DNA of 64,000 nucleotides from JAGRKR01 sp041397725 (GTDB taxonomy: Bacteria > Pseudomonadota > Alphaproteobacteria > Rhizobiales > Hyphomicrobiaceae). The first letter of the stretch is position 1. Every line of letters begins with the position of its first letter. The stretch is from positions 1-64,000 of the forward strand of contig JAWKVZ010000002.1 of the NCBI GenBank assembly GCA_041397725.1. Direction: 5' to 3'. This document shows positions 43,500-52,833 of this stretch, piece after piece. The notes beneath the pieces are model-generated. The model was not told the origin of the DNA. It saw only the letters and a list, made by a program, of their open reading frames with translations, and did not search any database. The translations under genes and the position numbers were made by a program.

Positions 43500-43909
43500 T
43501 GGCTGAGCGCATCTACAAGGGCCACGTCGGCGTCGGTCCCAGGGTGGAGGGCGAGGCGCTGGTCGCCTCCGACAACTTCTCGGCACGCTACGATCTCGAC
43601 CTCGTCAAGGGCATTGTCTCGCGCAAGTCGCACAAGCTCTTCGGCCAGAGCTACGTCGGCAAGGTCCTGGTGCTCAACGCCGCCAAGGGCGGTGTGGCGA
43701 CGGCCTGGATGCTCCGCGAGATGAAGGCCAGGGGGCGCGCGCCGCTGGCGCTCATCCTGAATTTCGCCAATCCGATCATGGCGCAGGGGGCCTCGTTCGC
43801 CGACCTTCCCATGATCGATCGTTTCGAGGTGGACATCACCGAGGCGATCAAGTCGGGCGAGCGCGTCGTAATCGATCCGGAGGCGGGAACGCTGACGGTC
43901 GTGGCGTAG
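43499..43909 (+). CDS. Aconitase X swivel domain protein (small subunit, DUF126)
   Basis: 136 aa swivelling beta/alpha domain: GEALVASDNFSARYDLD, the loop LNAAKGGVATAWMLREM, and LILNFANPIMAQGASFADLP. The start ATG shares its first base with the large-subunit stop. It completes the split aconitase X active site. In type I enzymes the two parts are fused; here they are separate. Confidence 0.88.
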   Translation: MAERIYKGHVGVGPRVEGEALVASDNFSARYDLDLVKGIVSRKSHKLFGQSYVGKVLVLNAAKGGVATAWMLREMKARGRAPLALILNFANPIMAQGASFADLPMIDRFEVDITEAIKSGERVVIDPEAGTLTVVA

Positions 43910-44007
43910 CGCTGCCCACGTCGCTGCCGCCTCGATCGGGTGACGCCGTCACGGCGTCCGGGTCGAGCGCCAGCGGCGCAAGCACAAGACGGCAGGGGGA
44001 GAGCGCC

Positions 44008-45204
44008 ATGACCGAGCCGACGCTGACATTCCGCCAGATCCTCGATCCGGTGACGCCGGAGGAGTTCTTCGCGACCTATTTTCAGAAGAAGCCCCTGCAC
44101 ATCCCGGGCACGCCGGACAAGTTTGCGCGCGTCTGCACCTGGTCCGACTGGAACGATCTCGTGAATATGACGGACATCTGGTCGGACCGGAGCTTCAAGA
44201 TGGTGCTCGACTGCGAGACGCTTGACGCCGGGGACTACTGCCGGCCGTCGGCGAGCCGCGACGGCATTCGCATGATGCGCCCCCATCCGCCACGCGTCGC
44301 CGCCCTGATGCAGCAGGGCGCCAGCATCGTGCTGGATCTCATCGAGATGCTGTCGCCGGGGATTCGCGCCACGACCGAAGCCCTGCAGATGGCCTTCGCG
44401 ACGCGCGTCTCGTGCAACGCCTACTGCTCGCAGAATCAGCGCCAGGCTTTTCCCTCTCACTTCGACTCGACCGAGGTGATCGCGCTCCACGTGGAGGGCC
44501 GGAAGACGTGGCGCGTCTACAAGGGGCGCTTCCCGGAGCCCTTGGAGCGGCCCGGCTACAATCATCCGAGTTTCTCACCCGAGCATCACGAGCGCGCCAA
44601 GGGCGAGCTGCTCATGGAGGTGGAGCTCAAGCCCGGCGATCTCCTTTATCTTCCCAAGGGCGTCTATCACGATGCCCTCGCCTCGTCGGAGGCGTGCCTG
44701 CACCTGTCCTTCGGTCTCACCGAGGCGCGCGGTCTCGACTTCCTGCAATGGCTGGTCGGCTCGCTCGACCAGCTCGAGGTCGTGCGTCAGGCCTTGCCGC
44801 GCTTCGACGACATCGAGGCGCACGAGGCGCACGTGCGCAGGATTGCCGCCGCCGTGAAAGAGGTGCTCGACACGCCCGACATGGCGCAGCAGTTCCGCGC
44901 CGAGCAGCGTCTCAAGGCGTTCGAGAACATGACGCACATCCGCATGCCCGGCGGCTCGTCGAAGCGCTACCGTGTCGCGGCGAGTGGGATCCGGCTGGTC
45001 AGGCGCGGCCAGGACTGGCAGATCGTGTCCGCGCGCGGCAAGGGAGCCTGCGAGGCTCGGGACGAGGCGGCGGTGCGTTGGGTGCTCGAGCGTGACCACT
45101 TCGACCTGGCCAGCCTGACGCGAGCCTTCGAGGGGGATGGCGAGCAGCGCATGCTGGCCATTCTGGAGACGCTCGCTTCCATCGGCGTCGTCGAGGCGCT
45201 CTGA
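44008..45204 (+). CDS. JmjC/Cupin_4-like oxygenase
   Basis: 398 aa. Double-stranded beta-helix with Fe(II) ligands His151 and Asp153 in SHFDSTEVIALHVEGRKTW and His221 in LPKGVYHDA. The N-terminal QKKPLHIPG and the winged-helix-like C-terminus fit the ribosomal-oxygenase/Cupin_4 family (2-oxoglutarate-dependent hydroxylases, such as YcfD on ribosomal protein L16). The target here is unknown; the HHERAKGELLMEVELKPGDLLYLP region is standard. Stands alone, bounded by a strong terminator. Confidence 0.85.
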   Translation: MTEPTLTFRQILDPVTPEEFFATYFQKKPLHIPGTPDKFARVCTWSDWNDLVNMTDIWSDRSFKMVLDCETLDAGDYCRPSASRDGIRMMRPHPPRVAALMQQGASIVLDLIEMLSPGIRATTEALQMAFATRVSCNAYCSQNQRQAFPSHFDSTEVIALHVEGRKTWRVYKGRFPEPLERPGYNHPSFSPEHHERAKGELLMEVELKPGDLLYLPKGVYHDALASSEACLHLSFGLTEARGLDFLQWLVGSLDQLEVVRQALPRFDDIEAHEAHVRRIAAAVKEVLDTPDMAQQFRAEQRLKAFENMTHIRMPGGSSKRYRVAASGIRLVRRGQDWQIVSARGKGACEARDEAAVRWVLERDHFDLASLTRAFEGDGEQRMLAILETLASIGVVEAL

Positions 45205-45226
45205 GGGTCACAGGGGGCGGGATGCG

Positions 45227-45259
45227 ACACGAGCGGGATGCCGGCCATCCCGCTCGTGT
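45227..45259. terminator. Bidirectional terminator between cupin and MLE-like genes
   Basis: 14-bp perfect inverted repeat ACACGAGCGGGATG (45227-45240) and CATCCCGCTCGTGT (45246-45259) with a CCGGC loop, between convergent genes. No long T-run follows, but stem strength and position support termination. Confidence 0.8.
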
Positions 45260-45286
45260 GAGTTAGTCGTGCTGTTATGCCGTCAG

Positions 45287-46396
45287 TCAGGCGCCGGTCG
45301 AAGCCGAGCGCGCCCCGGCGCTGTAGGTGTTGGACAGCAGCGTGACACGCTCGATCGTCTTCTGGTCGATCACCGGCTTCCAGCCGGGAACCAGCTTGAT
45401 GGCGCCGTTCTCGAACGGCAGGGGATCGGCGAAGAGCAGCGTGTCGAGCTTCAGGAAGCCGTTCATCTCGCCGGCGTTCTTGATCGTCGAGCGGGCGACG
45501 CAGGCCTCGAGCCAGCAGGACAGGTCCGTCGACACACCGTCACCGAGCACGGGCTTGATCTTGTTCGCCCAGATCCGCTGCAGGGACGCCTCGAGCCGTT
45601 CCAGCGAGCCGAACTTCTTCAGCTTCACCTTGACGTAGCCGCAGCCCTTCATCTTGGCGGCGCGGTCGATGTCGGTGAGGCTGTAGATGGATTCGTCCAT
45701 CATCACCGGCACGGTCGAGACCGCGGCCACGGCCGCGTTCGCCTCCCAGTCGGTCTTGCTGCAGGGCTGCTCGAACAGCTCGATGCCCTTCGGGTCGAGC
45801 GAAGCGCCGAAGCGGCAGCCCTGCTCACGCGTGAAGCCGCGGTTGGCGTCGAGGCGGATGGTGACGCGGTCGCCGACGATCTCCTGGATGCGCTTGACGC
45901 GGGCGAGATCCTTGTCGACGTCGAAGCCGACCTTGACCTTCAGCGTCTTGAAACCGCGCGAGATCGTCTCCTCGATCTCGGGCGCGAGGCCGTCGAGCTC
46001 CATGGCGTTGACGGGCACCAGCAGCGGTACGCTCGCGGGCGTGTCGACTTTCAGGAGGGGGCTGCCGTCGATCATCTCGATCGACGTCATGAGCACCGAG
46101 CCGCCATGCGAGTTGGCGTCGAGATGTGGGGCGATGGCGGCGCGGGCCTCGGCCGTCGTGCTGCCGACGATGCGCTCGGCCATCTCGTTGGCGAACGCCA
46201 GGCCGCCCTCGGGCGTCTCGTCGGAATAGCCCTTGTGGATGACCGTCTCGCCGAAGCCTTCGCGCCCATCACTCATGCGCATCTGCACGACGAGGGGCTC
46301 GTAATGGTAGAATTGTGCGCCCGATACCTTGTAGGGGGTCGGCAGATTGATCTTAAGCTTGCGAACGGTGATCTCGCTGATCCTGGCGCTGCTCAC
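45287..46396 (-). CDS. Muconate-lactonizing-type enolase superfamily enzyme
   Basis: 369 aa. GTG start preceded by AGGAGGAG on the minus strand. Capping domain, then barrel with KVKVGF (KxK at 153-155), Asp183 in RLDANRGF, Glu209 in LFEQP, Asp234 in MMDESIY and a second lysine around 258-260 in KVKLKKFG. The two-lysine arrangement belongs to the MLE subgroup (lactonizing enzymes, dipeptide epimerases, N-acyl amino acid racemases). Distinct from the mandelate-racemase-type protein at 1485. Divergent from the NNVG SDR gene. Substrate unknown. Confidence 0.87.
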   Translation of the reverse strand: MSSARISEITVRKLKINLPTPYKVSGAQFYHYEPLVVQMRMSDGREGFGETVIHKGYSDETPEGGLAFANEMAERIVGSTTAEARAAIAPHLDANSHGGSVLMTSIEMIDGSPLLKVDTPASVPLLVPVNAMELDGLAPEIEETISRGFKTLKVKVGFDVDKDLARVKRIQEIVGDRVTIRLDANRGFTREQGCRFGASLDPKGIELFEQPCSKTDWEANAAVAAVSTVPVMMDESIYSLTDIDRAAKMKGCGYVKVKLKKFGSLERLEASLQRIWANKIKPVLGDGVSTDLSCWLEACVARSTIKNAGEMNGFLKLDTLLFADPLPFENGAIKLVPGWKPVIDQKTIERVTLLSNTYSAGARSASTGA

Positions 46397-46630
46397 GTGG
46401 TCTCCTCCTGAGATTTACATCTTTGCCGGAGTGGCGACCCCGGTTGGCCGGATATTGGTCCAGACCCGCCCCCGAGGGCAAGCGCAAGCCGCCTGGGCGA
46501 GGCGGCGGCGTTTGTGGCCGACCAGAACGGGTCCGGGTTCATCGGCCCCTGGAGGCTTGCTCCAGCGGTGGTCGAGGCGCTAACCTCATTGGTCTGGACA
46601 GATCGGCAAGCTCACCTGAACGGAGGGGAT

Positions 46631-47443
46631 ATGGCAGCGCTTCGACCGGAGGACGATCCGGGCCTCGACGGCAAGGTGGCGATCATCGCGGGCGGCGGCT
46701 CTCCGGGAGACGGTGTCGGCAATGGCCGGGCGGCTGCCATCCTGCTGGCGCGCGCCGGCAGCAAGGTGCTGGTCGTCGACAGCGATCGGGCGGCCGCCGA
46801 GAAGACGGTGGCCATGATCGCCGGCGAGGGTGGTGCGGCCAAGGCCATGTCCGCAGACGTGACGAGTCCCCGCGATTGCGAGGCGATCGTCACGGCGGCC
46901 CTCGATCACTTCGGGCGGCTCGATTATCTCGACAACAACGTCGGCATCGGCAGCCGCGGCTCCGTCGTCGACGAGACGCTCGAGGGCTGGCAGAAGGTCA
47001 TGCGCACCAACGTCGACAGCATGTTCCTGCTCTCGAAGTACGCGATCCCCGCCATGATCAAGACGGCGAAGGGCGGGGCCATCGTCAACGTCTCGTCGAT
47101 CTCGGCGCTGCGTCCGCGTGGCCTGACGGCCTACGCCGTCTCCAAGGGGGCGGTCATCACGCTCACGCGCGCCATGGCTGTCGATCACGGCCGCGACGGC
47201 ATCCGCGTCAATTGCGTGGCGCCAGGGCCGATGTTCACCCCGCGCATGGAAAAGCGCGGCATGTCGGCAGAAGGTCGCGAGCGACGGCGCAAGGCCTCGA
47301 TCCTCGGCATCGAGGGCACCGGCTGGGACATCGGCCACGCGGTCAAGTTCCTGCTCTCGGATCATGCGCGCTACATCACCGGGCATACGCTGGTCGTGGA
47401 TGGCGGCGTGACGGCACAGGCGCCGGCACGCGACAATCAATAG
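46631..47443 (+). CDS. SDR family oxidoreductase with extended glycine loop (NNVG type)
   Basis: 270 aa. The cofactor loop reads AGGGSPGDGVGNGRA, longer than the classical TGxxxGxG, and the usual NNAG is NNVGIG. Catalytic YAVSK and a serine in NVSSISAL are present. C-terminal VDGGVTAQ. Similar loop and NNVG features recur in the SDR at 48086, and the two flank a CMD-family gene, so they may act on the same compound. The upstream boundary is the divergent MLE-type gene. Confidence 0.87.
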   Translation: MAALRPEDDPGLDGKVAIIAGGGSPGDGVGNGRAAAILLARAGSKVLVVDSDRAAAEKTVAMIAGEGGAAKAMSADVTSPRDCEAIVTAALDHFGRLDYLDNNVGIGSRGSVVDETLEGWQKVMRTNVDSMFLLSKYAIPAMIKTAKGGAIVNVSSISALRPRGLTAYAVSKGAVITLTRAMAVDHGRDGIRVNCVAPGPMFTPRMEKRGMSAEGRERRRKASILGIEGTGWDIGHAVKFLLSDHARYITGHTLVVDGGVTAQAPARDNQ

Positions 47444-47510
47444 TGCTGCAAACAGTGCGGCCATCCGGCAGGGACCGGCAGGCGAACACCCAATCAAGGA
47501 AGGGTAAACC

Positions 47511-48068
47511 GTGGCTCGACTTCGCTATCTCGAGAAGGCCGATCTGGCGGCCGAGGACCAGGAGCTGCTGTCGCGCGACATCGCACTCTACAAGATCCTC
47601 GCACACAGCCCCAATGGCGCCCGCGCCTTCCAGGGGCTCGGCCGCTTCATCCGCTTCAAGAGCCGCCTCGATCCGCGCTTGCGGGAGCTGGCCATCCTGC
47701 AGGTCGGCTATCTGACCCGCGCGCCCTACGAGTATTCGCACCACATCAAGATCGGCCGTGATTTCGGCGTATCGGACGACGACATCCGCGCCATGATCGA
47801 CGCGACCGAGGGGCGGCCGGCGAAGCTCGACCGCCAGACGGCGGCCGTGCTCAAGGCGGCGCGCGAGATGACCCTCGATCTCAAGATCTCCGACGAGACG
47901 TTCGCGATCCTGCGCGAGACGCTCGACGAGGAGCGCCTGACGGACCTCGTCATCACCATCTCGTTCTACAACGGCGTCGTACGCTTTCTCGCCACCATGG
48001 AGATCGACGTCGAGCCCGAGTATCAGAAGTATCTCGACGAGTTCCCGTTGCCGGCAGGCAAAGCGTAA
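47511..48068 (+). CDS. Carboxymuconolactone decarboxylase family protein (non-redox type)
   Basis: 185 aa, GTG start after AAGGAAGGG. The helical CMD core has LRELAILQVGYLTRAPYEYSHHIKIG. Unlike the AhpD-like protein at 31287 there is no CxxC; the E-x-S-H-H residues replace it, as in decarboxylase or lactonase-like members. LTDLVITISFYNGVVRFLATMEID fits the second helix pair. It lies 67 bp after one NNVG SDR and 17 bp before the other. Confidence 0.83.
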   Translation: MARLRYLEKADLAAEDQELLSRDIALYKILAHSPNGARAFQGLGRFIRFKSRLDPRLRELAILQVGYLTRAPYEYSHHIKIGRDFGVSDDDIRAMIDATEGRPAKLDRQTAAVLKAAREMTLDLKISDETFAILRETLDEERLTDLVITISFYNGVVRFLATMEIDVEPEYQKYLDEFPLPAGKA

Positions 48069-48085
48069 TCGAAAGGAGCCAGCCC

Positions 48086-48886
48086 ATGCGCCTCCAGGAC
48101 AGAGTGGCCATCGTCGTCGGCGCCGGACAGGGACCCGGCGAGGGCGTGGGCAACGGTCGTGCGACGTCGATCGTGTTCGCCCGCGAGGGCGCGAGGGTGC
48201 TGGCCGTAGACCTGAACGCGGCATCGGCCGAGGCGACGGCGGCGATGGCGCGGGAGGCGGGAGGTGTCTGTGAGGCCTTCGTGGCCGACGTGACGAAGGA
48301 GGCGACACTGGCGGCTGCCGTCGCGGACGCGCGCCGCCGTTGGGGGCGCATCGACATCCTGCACAACAACGTCGGCGTCAGCATCGCCGGCGGCGACGCC
48401 TCGCCGCTCGAGATCACCGAGGAGGCGTTCGACCGCGTCTCCGCGATCAACCTGCGCGGCGTGATCATGGCCTGCAAGCACGTGCTGCCGGTCATGCGCG
48501 ACCAGGGTTCGGGCACCATCATCAACATTTCGTCCACGGCGGCGGTCAACGCCTATCCGACGGTGGCCTACAAGGCGACGAAGGCGGCGATGATCGCCTT
48601 CACCAAGCAGATCGCCCAGCAGTACGCCGAGTTCGGCGTGCGGGCGAACGTGATCCTGCCGGGCCTGATGGATACGCCGATGGCCGTCGACACGCGGGCC
48701 CGCGTCGGTGGCAAGAGCCGAGCCGAGGTCGCCGCCGAGCGCGATGCACGCGTACCGTTGCGGCGCAAGATGGGAACGGCGTGGGATGTGGCGAACGCGG
48801 CGCTCTTCCTCGCATCCGACGAGGCGAATTTCATCACCGGCGTGGCGCTGCCCGTCGACGGAGGCGCCTCGATCGGACGCAGTTGA
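48086..48886 (+). CDS. SDR family oxidoreductase with extended glycine loop (NNVG type)
   Basis: 266 aa. VGAGQGPGEGVGNGRA cofactor loop, HNNVGVSIAGG, NISSTAAVNA and YKATKAAM as active site, VDGGASIGRS end. Paralogous in its loop features to the SDR at 46631. GAAAGGAG precedes the ATG. Last of the SDR-CMD-SDR series, 190 bp before the peptide-type ABC transporter operon. Confidence 0.87.
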   Translation: MRLQDRVAIVVGAGQGPGEGVGNGRATSIVFAREGARVLAVDLNAASAEATAAMAREAGGVCEAFVADVTKEATLAAAVADARRRWGRIDILHNNVGVSIAGGDASPLEITEEAFDRVSAINLRGVIMACKHVLPVMRDQGSGTIINISSTAAVNAYPTVAYKATKAAMIAFTKQIAQQYAEFGVRANVILPGLMDTPMAVDTRARVGGKSRAEVAAERDARVPLRRKMGTAWDVANAALFLASDEANFITGVALPVDGGASIGRS

Positions 48887-49076
48887 GGCCATTTGCTTGC
48901 CGCGAGTAACGGTCGGTTGGCGACGTGGGTCGGCCGGCGTGGCCGATTCGGGGGTTGTTCAATCGAGCTCCCACCGTTAGACTTCTCTGACAATCAAGAC
49001 GAGAGCCATGAGGCGACGTCCCGTATGAGGCGTCGCTTCTCGGACTCAAGCCGAGCTGAAAGGGAGGAAGCTGCCA

Positions 49077-50675
49077 ATGCACTTCAGAAAAGCGCTCTGT
49101 CTAGGCGCTGCCGCACTCGCGGCGGGTTTTCTCGCGGTCGCGCCGGCCGTGGCCCAGAAGAAGGGCGGAACGCTCAAGCTCTACCACCGCGATAATCCGC
49201 CGAGCGCTTCGCTGCTCGAGGAGGCGACCGTCTCCACGCAGTTCCCCTTCATGGCGATCTACAACAACCTGGTCGTCTTCGATCAGCAGAAGCCCGTGAA
49301 CAGCAAGGACACGGTCGTGCCCGAGCTGGGTTTGAGCTGGGCCTGGGATTCGTCGAAGACGAAGCTCACCTTCAAGCTGCGCCAGGGCGTCAAGTGGCAC
49401 GACGGCAAGCCGTTCACGGCGAAGGACGTCAAGTGCACCTTCGATCTGCTGCTCGACAAGGGCAAGCAGAAGCTGCGCAAGAACCCGCGCAAGATCTGGT
49501 ATCACAACCTCAAGGACGTCACGGTCAAGGGCGACCACGAGGTCACCTTCGAACTCGGCCGTCCGCAGCAGGCATTCGTGCTGCTGCTGGCCTCGGGCTA
49601 CAGCCCGATCTATCCCTGCCACGTCTCCCCGCGCGACATGCGCGTGAAGCCGATCGGCACGGGGCCGTTCAAGTTCGTCGAGTTCAAGCGCAACGAGGTG
49701 ATCCGTCTCGCGCGTAACCCGGACTACTGGCGCAAGGGCTATCCGCTGCTCGATGCGCTGGAGTTCCGCATCATCACCAATCGCTCGACGCGCATCGAGG
49801 CGTTCATCGCTGGCGAGTTCGACTTCGCCTTCTCGCAGGACGTGACCATCCCGCTGCTGAAGGACGTCACCAAGCGGGCGCCGAAGGCCGTCTGCCCGAT
49901 CACGCCGAGCTATGTCGGCCGCAATCTGATCGTCAACCCGAAGGTCGCCCCCTTCAACGATGCCAAGGTTCGCAAGGCGATGGGGCTGGCGCTCGACCGC
50001 AAGGCGTTCATCGACATCCTGTCCGAGGGCAAGGGTGATATCACGGGCGCCATGCTGCCGCTGCCGGAAGGCCTCTGGGGCATGCCGAAAGCGCTTCTCG
50101 ACGCGCTGCCGGGCTATGGCGCCAACCTCGAGGCGCGTATCGCCGAGGCACGCAAGATCATGGAAGGCTTGGGCTATTCGGCCGCCAAGCCTCTCAAGTT
50201 CAAGGTGTCGACCCGCAATATCGCCATCTACCGGGACCCGGCGGTCATCCTGATCGACCAGCTCAAGAAGATCTACATGGAGGCCGAGCTCGAGGTCGTG
50301 GAGACGAGCCTCTGGCACGCCAAGGTGGCGCGCGGCGACTACATCGTCGGCATGAACCTGACCGGTGTCTCCGTCGACGATCCGGACGTGGTTTTCTACG
50401 AGAACTACGCCTGCAACTCGCAGCGCAACTACACCAAGTACTGCAATCCTCAGGTCGAGAAGCTGATGGATGCGCAGTCGCGCGAGACGGACGTCGAGAA
50501 GCGTAAGAAGATCGTGTGGGACATCGAGCGCATCCTGGTCGAGGACCTGGCGCGGCCCATGATCTACTACGAGCGCGCCTCCACGTGCCATCATCCGCAC
50601 GTCAAGGGCTTCGTGCAGCACACGAACAGCATCTACTCGAACTGGCGCTTCGAGTACGTCTGGCTCGACAAGTAG
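49077..50675 (+). CDS. ABC transporter substrate-binding protein (SBP_bac_5, Dpp/Opp type)
   Basis: 532 aa. Sec signal peptide with cleavage after VAPAVAQ (about residue 22-23). Family motifs: GVKWHDGKPFTAKDVKCTFDLL, GTGPFKFVEFKRNEVIRLARNPDYWRKG and VRKAMGLALDRKAFID. Such proteins bind peptides, nickel, glutathione or other ligands. AGGGAGGAAG lies upstream. First gene of a five-gene importer ending at 54886. Given the upstream catabolic genes the ligand may be a small metabolite instead of a peptide (inference). Confidence 0.92.
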   Translation: MHFRKALCLGAAALAAGFLAVAPAVAQKKGGTLKLYHRDNPPSASLLEEATVSTQFPFMAIYNNLVVFDQQKPVNSKDTVVPELGLSWAWDSSKTKLTFKLRQGVKWHDGKPFTAKDVKCTFDLLLDKGKQKLRKNPRKIWYHNLKDVTVKGDHEVTFELGRPQQAFVLLLASGYSPIYPCHVSPRDMRVKPIGTGPFKFVEFKRNEVIRLARNPDYWRKGYPLLDALEFRIITNRSTRIEAFIAGEFDFAFSQDVTIPLLKDVTKRAPKAVCPITPSYVGRNLIVNPKVAPFNDAKVRKAMGLALDRKAFIDILSEGKGDITGAMLPLPEGLWGMPKALLDALPGYGANLEARIAEARKIMEGLGYSAAKPLKFKVSTRNIAIYRDPAVILIDQLKKIYMEAELEVVETSLWHAKVARGDYIVGMNLTGVSVDDPDVVFYENYACNSQRNYTKYCNPQVEKLMDAQSRETDVEKRKKIVWDIERILVEDLARPMIYYERASTCHHPHVKGFVQHTNSIYSNWRFEYVWLDK

Positions 50676-50842
50676 CCCGAGAACCGAGACCGGCTGCGCT
50701 GCCCTGACGGGTAGGCAGCCGGACTTGGCTCATCAGCCTCGCGCCTGCTGACGCGTTCAGCAGCACGGGGCGCTTAGTCGTCTACCTGATCGACGGATTT
50801 CGGCGAGGCTGCGGACCAGATCCGCGGCACGGAGAGAAGACA

Positions 50843-51790
50843 ATGGGTGCCTACCTCTTGCGCCGGTCGCTCCTGATGCTGCTCACGCTGTTCGGCATGT
50901 CCGTGCTGATCTTCGTGATGCTCAGGATCGTGCCTGGCGACATCTCGGACATCCTGTTCGACTCCGCGGGCTATGTGGACCCGGCGGCCAAAGCCAGGAT
51001 CCGCCAGGAACTCGGGCTCGATAAGCCCATCCCCTTGCAGTACTGGGACTGGATCACCAGCCTGCTGCGGGGCGATCTCGGGCAGGCCTACGTGTCCGAG
51101 AAGCCGGCCGTCGACGAGATCCTGCCGCGCATCCCCATTACCCTGAAACTCGCCGGGCTGGCGCTGCTGTTCTCGGTGATCATGGGCGTGCCGCTCGGCG
51201 TCATCAGCGCCGTCCGCCAGAATTCCATGCTCGACTACATTCTGCGCATCATCAGCCTGAGTGGGCTTTCACTGCCGTCGTTCTGGTTGGGTCTCTTGAT
51301 CCTGACGGGCTTCGTTCAGTGGACCGGCTGGATCCCGATCTACAAGGAGAACCCGGACACTCTGTGGGAGGCGTGGGCCATCTACCTCATTCCAGCGGCC
51401 GCTGTCGGCTTCCGCGCCTCCGCGCTCATCATGCGCTTGACACGATCGTCGATGCTCGAGGTGCTGCGCCAGGACTATATCCGCACGGCGCGCTCCAAGG
51501 GGGCGGCGGAGAATACCGTCAACTACGATCATGCCTTGCGCAACGCGGTGTTGCCGGTCGTTACCATCATCGGCATCGAGGCGGCCTTCCTGATCGGCGG
51601 CCTGGTCGTCACGGAGACCGTCTTCAACATCCCGGGAGTCGCTCGCTTCCTCGTCGAGGCGATCATCTCGCGTGACTATCCGATCGTGCAGAACCTCGTG
51701 ATGTTCATCGCCTTCGCGGTGGTGCTCTCGAACTTCATCGTGGATCTGCTCTACGTCGTGCTCGATCCGCGCATCAAGTACGAGGACTGA
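50843..51790 (+). CDS. ABC transporter permease (DppB type)
   Basis: 315 aa, six predicted helices. Begins MGAYLLRRSLLMLLTLFGMSVLIFVMLRIVPGD, typical of DppB/OppB. EAA-like loop LRQDYIRTARSKGAAENTVNYDHALRNAVLPVVT contacts the ATPases. It lies 167 bp after the binding protein and 64 bp before the second permease. Confidence 0.92.
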   Translation: MGAYLLRRSLLMLLTLFGMSVLIFVMLRIVPGDISDILFDSAGYVDPAAKARIRQELGLDKPIPLQYWDWITSLLRGDLGQAYVSEKPAVDEILPRIPITLKLAGLALLFSVIMGVPLGVISAVRQNSMLDYILRIISLSGLSLPSFWLGLLILTGFVQWTGWIPIYKENPDTLWEAWAIYLIPAAAVGFRASALIMRLTRSSMLEVLRQDYIRTARSKGAAENTVNYDHALRNAVLPVVTIIGIEAAFLIGGLVVTETVFNIPGVARFLVEAIISRDYPIVQNLVMFIAFAVVLSNFIVDLLYVVLDPRIKYED

Positions 51791-51854
51791 TGCCTTTACA
51801 TGCCCTGCGCGATGCCTCGCCGGCTCGCGTGCAGCCTGAAACGGGAGGCCTGAC

Positions 51855-52748
51855 GTGGCCAGCATAGAACACAAGGCAGAGCTCGATCGCGCCGGTGCGA
51901 ACGTCACCAGCAATTGGGGGCAGGTCCGCTACCTCATCCGCCGCTATCCGCTCGGAGCGGTCGGCGCTATCATCGTGATCGCTTTCATCCTGATGGCGAT
52001 CTTCGCGCCGTGGCTCACCCAGTTCGACCCGACGGCGACCAACTCGAAGGACTCGCTGGCGGCTCCCTTCGGCAAGCACCTGCTCGGCGCCGATTTCATG
52101 GGCCGGGACATGTACAGCCGTATCATCTACGGTTCGCAGATCTCGCTCACGGTCGGCATTGCCTCGACGGTTCTCGGCTGCCTGATCGGCGTCGCCGTCG
52201 GCCTGATGTCCGGCTACGTCGGCGGCTGGTTCGATCTCATCACACAGCGCGTCATCGATATCATGCAGGCCCTGCCGCTGCTGGTCATGGCGCTCGTCAT
52301 GGCAGCCTCTCTCGGCCCGTCGCTCGAGAATACGATCATCGCCATCGCCATTCCCATCGTGCCGCACGTCGCACGTGTCATACGCTCGAACACGCTGGCC
52401 TTGCGCGAGATGCCTTTCGTCGAAGCCGCCAAGGCCATCGGCATGAGCGAGCGGCGCATTGCGGTGCGTCACATCCTGCCCAACACGATCGCGCCTCTCA
52501 TCGTGCTCGCCACGGCGCAGCTCGGTGCCTCGATTCTCACCGAGGCTTCGCTGTCGTTCCTTGGTCTTGGCGTGCCGGAGCCGCACCCCTCGTGGGGTCG
52601 CATGTTGTCGGAGTCGGCGGCCGAGTACATGCGCACGGCCCCGTGGCTCGTGATCTTCCCTGGCCTCGCCATCAGCCTCATCGTGTTCGGCACGAACCTG
52701 CTCGGTGATGCCGTGCGCGATGCTCTCGATCCGCGACAGAGGAGCTGA
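51855..52748 (+). CDS. ABC transporter permease (DppC type)
   Basis: 297 aa, GTG start behind ACGGGAGGCC. N-terminal OppC-like segment (YPLGAVGAIIVIAFILMAIFAPWL), HLLGADFMGRDMYSRIIYGSQISL, and EAA loop REMPFVEAAKAIGMSERRIAVRHILPNTIAPL. Forms the membrane channel with the DppB-type protein. Confidence 0.92.
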   Translation: MASIEHKAELDRAGANVTSNWGQVRYLIRRYPLGAVGAIIVIAFILMAIFAPWLTQFDPTATNSKDSLAAPFGKHLLGADFMGRDMYSRIIYGSQISLTVGIASTVLGCLIGVAVGLMSGYVGGWFDLITQRVIDIMQALPLLVMALVMAASLGPSLENTIIAIAIPIVPHVARVIRSNTLALREMPFVEAAKAIGMSERRIAVRHILPNTIAPLIVLATAQLGASILTEASLSFLGLGVPEPHPSWGRMLSESAAEYMRTAPWLVIFPGLAISLIVFGTNLLGDAVRDALDPRQRS

Positions 52749-52833
52749 GCGGGACGCCACGTGATGCGGCGCCGGGACGACGACCAGCCGGCGCGAGGCA
52801 ACAAGGAATACGGCGCTGGATCGCCCGGAGACG

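Noticed and set aside
43942..43958. Hairpin GACGCCG/CGGCGTC after the AcnX small subunit as a terminator
   Set aside because: Only 7 bp with a 3-nt loop and no T-run; too weak to list as a terminator.
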